Below the pieces are notes generated by a model. It saw only the letters and a program-made list of their open reading frames with translations. It made no database searches and was not told the origin of the DNA. A DNA stretch of 54,376 bases from Actinomadura latina NBRC 106108 (GTDB lineage Bacteria; Actinomycetota; Actinomycetes; Streptosporangiales; Streptosporangiaceae): NCBI RefSeq assembly GCF_001552195.1, contig NZ_BCQS01000030.1, positions 1 through 54,376 of the forward strand, read 5' to 3'. The first letter of the stretch is position 1; every line of letters starts with the position of its first letter. Below, in pieces: positions 24,272-32,495 of this stretch. The position numbers and the translations under genes are program-made.

Positions 24272-25918
24272 GTGCCCAAAGCCGTACTGATGACCGTCGA
24301 CGACGATCCGGGAGTGTCCCGCGCCGTGGCGCGCGACCTGCGCCGCCGTTACGCCGAGACGTACCGGATCGTGCGCGCCGAGTCGGGGCGGCAGGCCCTG
24401 GACGCGCTGAGCGAGCTGCGCCTGCGCGGCGAGGACACGGCCGTGCTGCTCGCCGACCACCGGATGCCGGGCATGGACGGCGTGGAGTTCCTCGAGCGCG
24501 CCATGGACCTGTTCCCCTTCGCGCGGCGCGTCCTGCTCACCGCCTACGCCGAGACCGACGCGGCGATCCGCGCGATCAACGACGTCGACCTGGACCACTA
24601 CCTGCTGAAGCCGTGGGATCCGCCGGACGAGAAGTTCTACCCGGTGATCGACTCGCTGCTCGACGCGTGGGCGCGCGAGGACCGCCGGCCGCGGGGCGAG
24701 CTGCGCGTGGTGGGGCACCGCTGGTCGTCCCGCTCCTACGAGGTCCGCGACTTCCTCGCCCGCCACCAGACGCCCTACACGTGGCTGATGGACACCGACC
24801 CGGAGGGCGCCGAGCTGGTGTCGGCCGCCGGGCACCCGGAGCTTCCGCTGGTGGTGAAGGCGGACGGCGGCACGCTGTCGGCCCCGTCCGACGCCGAGCT
24901 CGCCGCCGCGATCGGGCTGTCCAGCACCCCGTCCACCGGGTTCTACGACCTGATCGTCGTGGGCGGCGGGCCGTCCGGGCTGGGCGCGGCCGTGTACGGC
25001 GCGTCGGAGGGGCTGAAGACGGTCGTCGTCGAGCGGCACGCCCTCGGCGGGCAGGCCGGGCAGAGCTCCCGCATCGAGAACTACCTCGGCTTCCCCGACG
25101 GGGTCACCGGGGCGCAGCTCGCCGACCGGGCCCGCCGGCAGGCCGGCCGGTTCGGCGCCGAGCTGCTGCAGGCCGGGGAGGTCACCGCGCTGGAGGCGCG
25201 CGGCACCGCCCGGGTGGCGCGGCTGGCGGACGGCACGGAGATCGCCGCGCACGCCGTCATCCTCGCCACCGGCGTCTCCTACCGGCGGCTCAACGCCGAG
25301 GGCGTGGACGACTTCGTCGGCCGCGGAGTGTTCTACGGCGCCGCGCTCACCGAGGCTCCGGCCTGCGAGAACGAGGAGGTCGCCGTCGTCGGCGGCGCCA
25401 ACTCGGCCGGGCAGGCCGCCGTGTACCTCGCCCGGTACGCGAAGAAGGTGCACATCATCGTCCGGGCGGACGGCCTGGAGCGGTCGATGTCGCACTACCT
25501 GATCGAGCAGATCGCCGCGACGCCCAACATCGAGGTCCACACCGGCAAGACCGTGTGCGGCGCGGACGGCGCCGACCGGCTGGAGCGGCTCACGTTCGCG
25601 TCCCCGGCGGGCAAGAAGACGATCGACGCGCACTGGCTGTTCGTGTTCATCGGCGCCGAGCCCGGCACCGCGTGGCTGGACGGCTTCGTCGAGCGCGACG
25701 CGCGCGGCTACCTGACGACCGGGCCCGACCTCGTCGCCGGGGGCCGCCGCCCGGCGGGCTGGCCGCTCGCCCGCCAGCCCTACCACCTGGAGACCAGCGT
25801 CCCCGGCGTGTTCGCCGCGGGCGACGTCCGCGCCGAGTCGATGAAGCGCGTCGCCTCGGCGGTCGGCGACGGTGCGATGGCCGTCGCCCTCGTCCACCGC
25901 TACCTGGAGCAGGCATGA
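24272..25918 (+). CDS. Response-regulator receiver fused to glutaredoxin-like and thioredoxin-reductase-like FAD domains
   Basis: Residues 1-125 are a receiver domain: acidic pocket D10/D11, phosphoacceptor D62 in LLADHRMPGMDG, T90 and K113. Residues about 145-215 look like a glutaredoxin/thioredoxin-like fold, but the usual WCxxC is WSSRS. Residues 225-548 form a thioredoxin-reductase-like flavoprotein with GGGPSG (231-236), an NADPH motif GGANSAG (374-380) and FAAGDVR (514-520). The expected CxxC is replaced by a lone Cys365 (APACEN). The start is the GTG at 24272 (GGGGGA upstream). Its stop overlaps the start of the kinase gene (ATGA). It may be an NAD(P)H-dependent signalling flavoprotein controlled by phosphorylation. 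Confidence 0.82.
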   Translation: MPKAVLMTVDDDPGVSRAVARDLRRRYAETYRIVRAESGRQALDALSELRLRGEDTAVLLADHRMPGMDGVEFLERAMDLFPFARRVLLTAYAETDAAIRAINDVDLDHYLLKPWDPPDEKFYPVIDSLLDAWAREDRRPRGELRVVGHRWSSRSYEVRDFLARHQTPYTWLMDTDPEGAELVSAAGHPELPLVVKADGGTLSAPSDAELAAAIGLSSTPSTGFYDLIVVGGGPSGLGAAVYGASEGLKTVVVERHALGGQAGQSSRIENYLGFPDGVTGAQLADRARRQAGRFGAELLQAGEVTALEARGTARVARLADGTEIAAHAVILATGVSYRRLNAEGVDDFVGRGVFYGAALTEAPACENEEVAVVGGANSAGQAAVYLARYAKKVHIIVRADGLERSMSHYLIEQIAATPNIEVHTGKTVCGADGADRLERLTFASPAGKKTIDAHWLFVFIGAEPGTAWLDGFVERDARGYLTTGPDLVAGGRRPAGWPLARQPYHLETSVPGVFAAGDVRAESMKRVASAVGDGAMAVALVHRYLEQA

Positions 25919-27333
25919 GCGGAGCATCACCGGAGGAGCTGCGGCGGCTGTTCCTCTTCGAGGACCTCGACGAGGAGAAGCTCGGCTGGCTGTCGCAGCA
26001 CGGGACGGCCGAGGAGTATCCCGCGGACGGCGTGATCTGCGCGCAGGGGGACCCCGCCGAGTTCCTGTACGTGCTGCTGGACGGCGAGATGGTGATGACC
26101 CAGACCGTGCGGGGCCACGCGGTCGAGGTCAGCCGGACGGACCGTCCCGGCACCTACGGCGGCGCCGTGCAGGCGTACCTGGGCGACAAGATCGAGCAGA
26201 AGTACCAGCACACGCTGCGGGCGACCCGCCCGGGGCGGGTCTTCGTGCTGCCGGCCCGCAAGTTCGCCAAGGCCGTCCGCAAGTGGTTCCCGATGGCGAC
26301 GCACCTGCTGGAGGGCATCTTCTTCGGGATGTCCAACGCGCGGCGGATCGTGGACCAGCGGGAGCGGCTCACCGCGCTCGGCACGATCACCGCCGGGCTC
26401 ACCCACGAGCTGAACAACCCGGCCGCGGCCGCCGCGCGGGCCAGCGCCGAGCTCGGCGACCGGCTGCTGGCCTCGCAGCGGACGCTGGCCGACCTCGCCG
26501 CGCGGGGCGTCGACTGCACCCATCTGAGCGCGCTCGTCTCGCTGCGCCCGGCGCTGCCCGCGCCGCCGGCCGGCCGCCGCAGCCCCCTGGAGGTCAGCGA
26601 CGCCGAGGACGAGCTGGGCGACTGGCTGGAGGAGCACGGCGTCGAGGAGGCCTGGGACCTCGCGCCCGGACTGGTCGCCGCCGGGATCTCGATCGAGCAG
26701 GCCGAGGACGTCGCGGGCGCGGCGGGCGAGCACCTGCCGGCGGCGATGCGGTGGCTCGCCGAGGTGCTGGAGGTCGCGCAGCTCCAGGCGGAGATCTCCG
26801 ACGCGATGGGCCGCATCACCGCGCTGCTGGACTCGGCCCGCCAGTACTCCCAGCTCGACCGCGCCGCCTACCAGCACGCCGACCTGCGCGAACTGCTCGA
26901 CAGCACGCTCACGATGCTGAAGCGCAAGTTCGGGCCGGACGTGACGGTGAAGGTCGACTACGACGAATCGCTGCCGCTCGTCCCGGTCTACGCCGCGGAG
27001 CTGAACCAGGTCTGGACGAACCTGATCGTCAACGCCCTCTACGCGATGCACGGCTCGGGCACCCTCACGGTCCGGACCGCGCGGGAGAACGACCAGGCGC
27101 TCGTGGAGATCGGCGACACCGGGACGGGCATCCCCGAGGAGCATCTCGACCGCATCTTCACGCCGTTCTTCACCACCAAGCCGGTCGGGCAGGGCACGGG
27201 CCTCGGCCTCGACATCTCCTGGCGCATCGTCGTCGGCCGCCACGGCGGCGACATCCGGGTGGAGTCCCTGCCGGGCGACACCCGCTTCCAGGTCCTCCTC
27301 CCGCTCGCCGAACCCGCCGCCGACCCTCAGTAG
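25915..27333 (+). CDS. Histidine kinase with an N-terminal cyclic-nucleotide-binding-like domain
   Basis: Residues about 12-130 resemble a CRP/cNMP-binding beta-roll (DLDEEKLGWLSQHG, then ICAQGDPAEFLYVLLDGEM), without a clear phosphate-binding cassette. The kinase core has an H-box GLTHELNNP with His164, an N-box (NQVWTNLIVNALYAM), GDTGTGIP and GTGLGLDISW. There is no transmembrane segment, so it is a cytosolic sensor. It overlaps the flavoprotein gene by four bases, so it is the likely kinase for that protein's receiver domain. The ligand of the beta-roll is unknown. Confidence 0.83.
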   Translation: MSGASPEELRRLFLFEDLDEEKLGWLSQHGTAEEYPADGVICAQGDPAEFLYVLLDGEMVMTQTVRGHAVEVSRTDRPGTYGGAVQAYLGDKIEQKYQHTLRATRPGRVFVLPARKFAKAVRKWFPMATHLLEGIFFGMSNARRIVDQRERLTALGTITAGLTHELNNPAAAAARASAELGDRLLASQRTLADLAARGVDCTHLSALVSLRPALPAPPAGRRSPLEVSDAEDELGDWLEEHGVEEAWDLAPGLVAAGISIEQAEDVAGAAGEHLPAAMRWLAEVLEVAQLQAEISDAMGRITALLDSARQYSQLDRAAYQHADLRELLDSTLTMLKRKFGPDVTVKVDYDESLPLVPVYAAELNQVWTNLIVNALYAMHGSGTLTVRTARENDQALVEIGDTGTGIPEEHLDRIFTPFFTTKPVGQGTGLGLDISWRIVVGRHGGDIRVESLPGDTRFQVLLPLAEPAADPQ

Positions 27334-27728
27334 GACTGGAGTTCCAGGAGGTTGCCGCCGGGGTCGCGGAGGTGGGCCGTGCGCAGCCCCGGCCCCCACT
27401 CGGGACGGTCCCGGGGCGGTGCGGCCGGGACGGCGCCGAGCCCGGCGAGGGTCTCGGCCGCCGCGTCGACGTCGTCCACCCGGAGCACCAGCATCGAACG
27501 GTCCTGCCCGGACGGGGCCGGCAGCCCGCTCGTGCCCACGGCCTCGGCCATCCGGGCGCGCCCCATCAGGACCAGCACGCCCTCGTCCTTCAGATCCCAG
27601 TCCGCGTACTCGGCCTCGGGCAGCACCTTGACCGGCTCGATCCCCAGCAGCTCGCGCAGGGCCGCCTCGTAGAAGCCGGCGCAGGCGCCGAAGTCGTCCA
27701 CCAGCAGACGCGGATAGAGCGCGTCCAT
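27327..27728 (-). CDS. VOC-family (glyoxalase/bleomycin-resistance type) protein
   Basis: The 133-residue protein shows the VOC fold halves: YPRLLVDDFGACAGFYEAAL near the start and TAHLRDPGGNLLELQSY at the end. VOC proteins bind metals and act as dioxygenases, isomerases or drug-binding resistance proteins; the activity here is not known. The ATG at 27728 is preferred to the GTG at 27731 because GAGGAGG is 4 bases away. Its 3' end overlaps the histidine kinase gene by 7 bases. It is divergent from the MarR gene and may be regulated by it. Confidence 0.82.
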   Translation of the reverse strand: MDALYPRLLVDDFGACAGFYEAALRELLGIEPVKVLPEAEYADWDLKDEGVLVLMGRARMAEAVGTSGLPAPSGQDRSMLVLRVDDVDAAAETLAGLGAVPAAPPRDRPEWGPGLRTAHLRDPGGNLLELQSY

Positions 27729-27750
27729 CACGCCTCCTCATTCATGGGTG

Positions 27751-27786
27751 TTCACCAATGATTGGTAAGACCCTACAATAACCGGA
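27751..27786 (+). promoter_or_regulatory. Promoter of the MarR gene with an internal operator palindrome
   Basis: TTCACC (27751-27756) and TACAAT (27774-27779) with a 17-base spacer form a promoter whose transcript would start at the ATG at 27786, so the mRNA is leaderless. ACCAAT-G-ATTGGT (27754-27766) is a perfect inverted repeat covering part of the -35 and the spacer, a typical position for MarR autorepression, and also upstream of the divergent VOC gene. Confidence 0.6.
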
Positions 27787-28346
27787 TGGAGGAGACCGCC
27801 GCACCGCTGCCGCCCCGCCTGCTCGGGATCACCACGTTCGTGCTCGCCCGCGTCGGGCGGGCCGGCCGCGCGCGCATGGGCCGGATGATGGCCGCGCACG
27901 GCCTCGGCCTCTGGCACTTCGCCGTCCTGGCGGCGCTGGACGACGCCGGGCCCGCCTCGCAGCGCGACCTCGGCGCCCGCCTGCGCATCGATCCCGGCGA
28001 CCTCGTCGAGGTCGCCGGGCGGCTGGCCGACGCGGGGCTCGTCCGCCGCGAGCGCGACCCGTCCGACCGGCGCCGGTACGTGGTCGAGCTGACGCCGGAG
28101 GGCCGCGCGGAACTGGACGAGGTCACCCGCGGGGCGGCCGCCGTGGACGCCGAATTCCTGGCGCCCCTGCCCGAGGGCGACCGGGCGGCCTTCGAGCGCA
28201 TCGTCCGCGTCCTGCTCGCCCGGCACGGTGCGGAGACCGGCGCCGGGCAGGCGGAGGCCCCGGCACCTGCGGGGCCGCCGGGGCCGGGCACCGAGCTGTC
28301 TGCTCGGACGCGGACTACTCGAACAGGTCGGGCTGCTCGCGGGTGA
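27786..28346 (+). CDS. MarR-family transcriptional regulator
   Basis: The 186-residue protein has the MarR winged helix: SQRDLGARLRIDPGDLVEVAGRLADAGLVRRERDPSDRRR, with the wing DPSDRR. MarR proteins sense phenolic or other toxic ligands and repress nearby genes. The N-terminal arm (GLWHFAVLAALDD) fits the dimerisation helix. Length is slightly long because of a Pro/Ala-rich C-terminal tail that overlaps the convergent aldolase gene by 32 bases. The start ATG matches a leaderless promoter; the VOC gene is the likely target. Confidence 0.85.
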   Translation: MEETAAPLPPRLLGITTFVLARVGRAGRARMGRMMAAHGLGLWHFAVLAALDDAGPASQRDLGARLRIDPGDLVEVAGRLADAGLVRRERDPSDRRRYVVELTPEGRAELDEVTRGAAAVDAEFLAPLPEGDRAAFERIVRVLLARHGAETGAGQAEAPAPAGPPGPGTELSARTRTTRTGRAARG

Positions 28347-29109
28347 TCTGGTCGTAGAGAGGCTGGTAGTTGATCCAGCCGACCAGGTCGTTGCCGATCT
28401 GCTCGTGGGTCAGGACGGCGTTGTCGTGCTCGATGGGCACGACCTCGCCGGCGGCCTTGGCGAGGAGCTGCACCTGGCAGGAGCGCTCCATCGTGATGAA
28501 CCACCAGGCGGCGGCGTCCACGGTGTCGCCGACGGTGAGCAGGCCGTGGTTGCGCAGGATGACGGCCTTGTGGCCGCCGAGGGCCGCGGCGATGCGCTTG
28601 CCCTCCTCCAGGTCGGTGACGACGCCGGTGTAGTCGTCGAACAGGCCGTGGTCCTGGTAGAAGGCGCAGACGTCCTGCGTGATCGGCTCCAGCTTCTGGC
28701 CGAGCGCGGAGATCGCCCGCCCGTGGGTGGAGTGGCTGTGCGCGGCGGCCACCACGTCGGGACGCGCCTGGTGCACCTGGGAGTGGATCGCGAACGCGGC
28801 CTCGTTGACCGGGTACCGGCCCTCGACGACCTTGCCCTCGTGGTTCACCAGGATCAGGTCGCTGACCTTGACGTGCTTGAACGACATGCCGAACGGGTTG
28901 ACCCAGAAGTGGTCGGTGCGCCCGGGGTCGCGGGCGGTGATGTGGCCCGCCACGCCCTCCTCGAAGCCGAACTTCCCGAAGATGCGCAGCGCGGCGGTCA
29001 GCCGCTCCTTGCGGTGCCGGCGCTCGTCCTCGACGCTGTCGAACGAGGGCGGCAGCCGGAAGATCAGGTCGGTCGGCAGCTTCTCCAGGAACTCGTCCTC
29101 ATCGGACAT
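28315..29109 (-). CDS. Class II aldolase/adducin-family protein
   Basis: The 264-residue protein has the fuculose-1-phosphate aldolase-like fold: EEGVAGHITARDPGRTDHFWVNP (substrate loop), the zinc-binding HSHSTHG motif (about residue 125) and ILRNHGLLTVGDTV near the end. These enzymes cleave sugar phosphates or decarboxylate sugar acids; here HxH and later H suggest a metal site is intact. The substrate cannot be told. It starts with an ATG at 29109 facing the divergent PucR gene. Confidence 0.85.
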   Translation of the reverse strand: MSDEDEFLEKLPTDLIFRLPPSFDSVEDERRHRKERLTAALRIFGKFGFEEGVAGHITARDPGRTDHFWVNPFGMSFKHVKVSDLILVNHEGKVVEGRYPVNEAAFAIHSQVHQARPDVVAAAHSHSTHGRAISALGQKLEPITQDVCAFYQDHGLFDDYTGVVTDLEEGKRIAAALGGHKAVILRNHGLLTVGDTVDAAAWWFITMERSCQVQLLAKAAGEVVPIEHDNAVLTHEQIGNDLVGWINYQPLYDQITREQPDLFE

Positions 29110-29237
29110 CGGTGCGACTCCTTAGGCTCGTCTGCCCCCACCGAACACCATCGTCCCCGCATCCGGCTAGACCGGCGCCGCCCAATCGTCCCGCACCCGG
29201 TTGTCCGGACGGGACAACCGGGCGGCAGAATGCAGGC

Positions 29238-30371
29238 ATGGACGTCGGGACGGGGGACCGGTTCCTGCGGCTGCTGATCGAGCACGGCGACGACCCGGCC
29301 GTGCTGGAGGCGACGGTCCGCGCCGCACGCGGCCGGTCGGAGCCGGTGGCGGCGCTGCCCGAGGAGGAGACCAGGCGGCACGTCCGCGCCCTCATGCGGG
29401 GGGTGCTCGCCGCGCTGGAGGAGGGCGGGCTCGGCGAGGACGTCCTCGCGGCGGCGGAGCGGCTCGGCTCGGACCGGGCGCGGCAGGGCGTGCCCGTCGA
29501 GGCGTTCCTGGACGGGTTCCAGGCGGGCCGCGCCCACGTCGTCCGCACGCTCGTCGACGGCGGCCGCCGCATGGGCGTGCCGGACGCCGCGCTGCTGGAC
29601 GGCGTGACCCGCATCGACGAGATCACCACCGCGCTCGTGCACCGGATGGTCCACGCGCACCGGGTCACCGAGCTGGAGATGGCCCGGACCGCGCGGGAGG
29701 CGCGGGCCCAGATGCTCCGGCAGCTGCTGCACGGCGAGGCGGTCCCGGTCCGCGCGCCGCTCGACCCGGCCGCCGCCTACCACTGCGTGGTGTCCGACGT
29801 CAGCGACCCGGCGGTGGCGGCGCGGCTGGAGACCGAGCTGACCGCGGCCGGGCCGGGCCTGTGCGGGCTCGTGGACGGCCGGTTCGCCGCCTTGGCCGCC
29901 CACCTTCCGGAGCCGCCGCCGTCAGGCCCGCTCCTGGTGGCCGCGCCGCCCGCCCGTCCCGCCGCGGTGGCGCCGATGTACGCGCTCGGACGGCGGGCGC
30001 TGCGGGCGGGCACCGGCGCCGGGCTGACCGGCATGCGGGAGCTGGCCGACCTCGCGCTGCTCACCGTCACCGAGGCCGAACCGGAGCTGGGCGGCCTGCT
30101 CGCCGCCGCACTGCTGTCCGGGCTGGACCGGGACGACCCGTTCCACCTGGAGCTGGCCGAGACGGCGCTGGCCTACCTCGACCACGGCGGCCGGATCGAG
30201 CCGACGGCCGCGGCGCTGCACGTCCACGGCAACACGGTCAAGTACCGGATCCGGCGGCTGCAGGAGCTGACCGGCCGCCCGCTGCACGACCCGGCGGGCG
30301 GTGCGGCGGTGTCGCGCGCCGCGCACTGGTGGTGGGCCCTGCACCGGTGGCTCGCGGAGAGCACGCCATGA
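29238..30371 (+). CDS. PucR-type transcriptional regulator
   Basis: The 377-residue protein ends in the PucR HTH (HVHGNTVKYRIRRLQELTGRP, about 325-350). The N-terminal region is helical and its repeated A/L/R composition matches the other PucR-like gene in this window. The ATG at 29238 was chosen because upstream codons are in an intergenic region. It lies 25 bases before the LLM oxidoreductase gene on the same strand and could control it and the SMR pump gene. Confidence 0.8.
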   Translation: MDVGTGDRFLRLLIEHGDDPAVLEATVRAARGRSEPVAALPEEETRRHVRALMRGVLAALEEGGLGEDVLAAAERLGSDRARQGVPVEAFLDGFQAGRAHVVRTLVDGGRRMGVPDAALLDGVTRIDEITTALVHRMVHAHRVTELEMARTAREARAQMLRQLLHGEAVPVRAPLDPAAAYHCVVSDVSDPAVAARLETELTAAGPGLCGLVDGRFAALAAHLPEPPPSGPLLVAAPPARPAAVAPMYALGRRALRAGTGAGLTGMRELADLALLTVTEAEPELGGLLAAALLSGLDRDDPFHLELAETALAYLDHGGRIEPTAAALHVHGNTVKYRIRRLQELTGRPLHDPAGGAAVSRAAHWWWALHRWLAESTP

Positions 30372-30395
30372 TCGAGCGATGACTACGGAGGAACA

Positions 30396-31265
30396 GTGAC
30401 GGCACTGAGGATCGGCACCGTGATGTGGCCGATGCAGTCGTGGCCGGAGGCGGGGGAGCTGTGGCGGCGCGCCGAGGACCTCGGGTTCCGGCACGCGTGG
30501 GTCTACGACCACCTCGCCTGGCGCGGGACGACGCCCTGGTACGACGCGTACACGACGCTGGCCGCCGCGGCGGCGGTCACCTCGCGGGTCCGGATCGGCA
30601 CGCTGGTGACCTCGCCGAACTTCCGGCATCCCGTCCCGACCGCGCACGCCGTCAAGACGATCGACCACGTCAGCGGCGGGCGCCTGACCCTCGCGATCGG
30701 GTCGGGCGGCACGCACCGCACCAGCGACGCGGGCGTCCTCGGCGGGGACGAGTGGACGCCCGGCGAGCGCGCGTCCCGCTTCGCCGAATGGGTGGACCTG
30801 CTCGACCGCCTGCTGACCGGCCCGGAGACCTCCTTCGAGGGGACGTACTACACCGCGCGGGAGGTCGTCGAGGAGCCCGGCTGCGTCCAGCGTCCCCGCG
30901 TGCCGTTCGTCATCGCGGGCAACGGGCCGCGCGGTATGCGGGTCGCCGCCCGGCACGGCACCGGCTGGGTGACGAGCGGCGAGGGCGGGGGCGCCGCGCC
31001 CCACGACGTCGTCCGGTCCCGGCTCGCCAATCTCAAGGCCGCATGCGCCGCGGAGGGCCGCGAACTCGACGACCTCATCCTGATGACGGGGTTCACCGAC
31101 GAGCCTTGGCTGGAGTCGCCCGGTGCGTTCACCGACCTGGCGGGACGCTACGCCGAACTGGGCATCACCGAGATCGCGCTGCACTGGCCGCGTCCCGGCA
31201 CGCAGTGGGAGGCCGGGATGAAGGTCTTCGAGGCGGTCGCCGCCGAGTACGGCGAGGCGCGCTGA
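30396..31265 (+). CDS. LLM-class F420-type oxidoreductase
   Basis: The 289-residue protein is a luciferase-like monooxygenase-fold flavin/F420 enzyme. It begins with RIGTVMWPMQSWPEAGELWRRAEDLGF, then shows VRIGTLVTSPNFRHPVPTA and GRLTLAIGSGGTHRTSD, with the family's typical loop GNGPRGMRVAARHGTGW. F420 use is inferred because most actinobacterial members use it; substrate unknown. GTG at 30396 follows GGAGGA. It overlaps the SMR gene by one base (TGATG), so both are coupled. Confidence 0.83.
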   Translation: MTALRIGTVMWPMQSWPEAGELWRRAEDLGFRHAWVYDHLAWRGTTPWYDAYTTLAAAAAVTSRVRIGTLVTSPNFRHPVPTAHAVKTIDHVSGGRLTLAIGSGGTHRTSDAGVLGGDEWTPGERASRFAEWVDLLDRLLTGPETSFEGTYYTAREVVEEPGCVQRPRVPFVIAGNGPRGMRVAARHGTGWVTSGEGGGAAPHDVVRSRLANLKAACAAEGRELDDLILMTGFTDEPWLESPGAFTDLAGRYAELGITEIALHWPRPGTQWEAGMKVFEAVAAEYGEAR

Positions 31266-31594
31266 TGCCGTTCGTGATGCTGGGGCTCGCGATCGCCTTC
31301 GAGGTGACGGCGACGCTCGCGATGCGCGCCTCCGAGGGGTTCACCAGGCTGTGGCCGTCGCTGATCGTGGTGGCCGGGTACCTGATCTCGTTCGTCTTCA
31401 TGGCCAGGGCGCTGACGTCGCTGAACGTCGGCCCCGTCTACGCGATCTGGTCCGCGCTGGGGACGATCGGGGCGTTCGCCGGCGGCGTGCTGCTGTTCGG
31501 CGAGCAGCTCAAGCCCCTCACGATCGCCGGCGCGGTGATCATCGTCATCGGGGTCATCGTGATGAACTTCGGCGGCGGAGTCCACCAGGGCTGA
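31265..31594 (+). CDS. Small multidrug-resistance (SMR) family efflux pump
   Basis: The 109-residue protein has four membrane helices. The essential carboxylate is E13 in LAIAFEVTATLAMRA (equivalent to EmrE E14), and the signature LNVGPVYAIWSALGTIGAF follows. SMR pumps antiport cationic drugs or guanidinium with protons; these may pair as homodimers. It starts with ATG 31265 overlapping the upstream stop by one base, so it is translated with the LLM enzyme. It converges on the AraC gene with 12 bases between stops. Confidence 0.9.
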   Translation: MPFVMLGLAIAFEVTATLAMRASEGFTRLWPSLIVVAGYLISFVFMARALTSLNVGPVYAIWSALGTIGAFAGGVLLFGEQLKPLTIAGAVIIVIGVIVMNFGGGVHQG

Positions 31595-31606
31595 CCCGCC
31601 CCGGCG

Positions 31607-32458
31607 TCAGGCCGGCTCGTAGAGGGTGCTGACGCGCTGCTGCTCGAGTTGCCCGCCGATCAGCTCGGTCGGCGTGCAGCCCGACAGGACGCGGAACTCG
31701 CGGTTGAGGTGCGCCTGGTCGTAGTAGCCGCAGGCGGACGCGGCGTCGGCGAGCCCGGCGCCGCCGGTCAGCAGCTCGACCGCGCGCTGGAAGCGGAGCA
31801 CCCGCCCCATCACCTTGGGCGGCAGCCCCGCCTGCTCGCGGAACCGGCGGGTCAGGTGCTTGCGGCTCCATCCGACGTCGGTGGCGAGGCCGGCGACCGT
31901 GACGCCGGGGTCGCCGTTCAGCAGCCGCCACGCCCGCGCCACCTCCCGGTCGGGGACGGGCCCCGCGTCGAGGCGGCGCAGCAGGAAGCCGTCCAGGATG
32001 TCGAAGCGCACGTCCCAGGACGGGGCGGCGGCGAGCCGTTCGACCAGCGTGCCCGCCTCCCGGCCGAGCAGGTCGGCCAGGTCGACGGCGGCGTTGGTCA
32101 GCCGCGCCATCGGGACACCGAGCAGCGTGTACGCGCCGAGCGGCGTCACGTCGAGCTGGATCCCGCGCTGACCGCCCGGGCTCACATACATGCCGTGGCC
32201 GTCGTGCATCCCCGCCACGAACGACGTGTACTCGCGGTCGCGCACGCCCGGGTCGGGGACCTCCAGGTAGAGCGGCGGGCCCAGGTTGATGATCACAACG
32301 GTGGTGCGGGTCGGCAGCGTCCGCATCCGGGTGGGGACGGCGAGCGTCTCCCAGTAGCCGTCGTAGGAGCGCAGGAACGGGCGCAGCGCCGGGTGCGGGC
32401 GTCCCCGCGCCAGCCACCAGCCGCCCCGGTCGGTGATCTCGACCGGCCTGTCGCTCAT
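31607..32458 (-). CDS. AraC-family transcriptional regulator
   Basis: The 283-residue protein has a beta-rich N-terminal sensor domain followed by the double AraC helix-turn-helix: VAGLATDVGWSRKHLTRRFREQ and ADAASACGYYDQAHLNREFR. AraC proteins activate catabolic or stress genes in response to small molecules. Likely targets could be the adjacent LLM/SMR pair or other nearby genes; no operator was identified. The ATG at 32458 lies 37 bases downstream of the neighbouring SPOR-like gene's stop. Confidence 0.85.
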   Translation of the reverse strand: MSDRPVEITDRGGWWLARGRPHPALRPFLRSYDGYWETLAVPTRMRTLPTRTTVVIINLGPPLYLEVPDPGVRDREYTSFVAGMHDGHGMYVSPGGQRGIQLDVTPLGAYTLLGVPMARLTNAAVDLADLLGREAGTLVERLAAAPSWDVRFDILDGFLLRRLDAGPVPDREVARAWRLLNGDPGVTVAGLATDVGWSRKHLTRRFREQAGLPPKVMGRVLRFQRAVELLTGGAGLADAASACGYYDQAHLNREFRVLSGCTPTELIGGQLEQQRVSTLYEPA

Positions 32459-32495
32459 GTCCCCAGTCCTACCACGCGGGCCGGACGGGACCGGG

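Noticed and set aside
29238..31594. A complete drug-resistance island (PucR, LLM enzyme, SMR pump)
   Set aside because: The genes are adjacent, but no integrase, repeat or atypical composition supports a mobile island.
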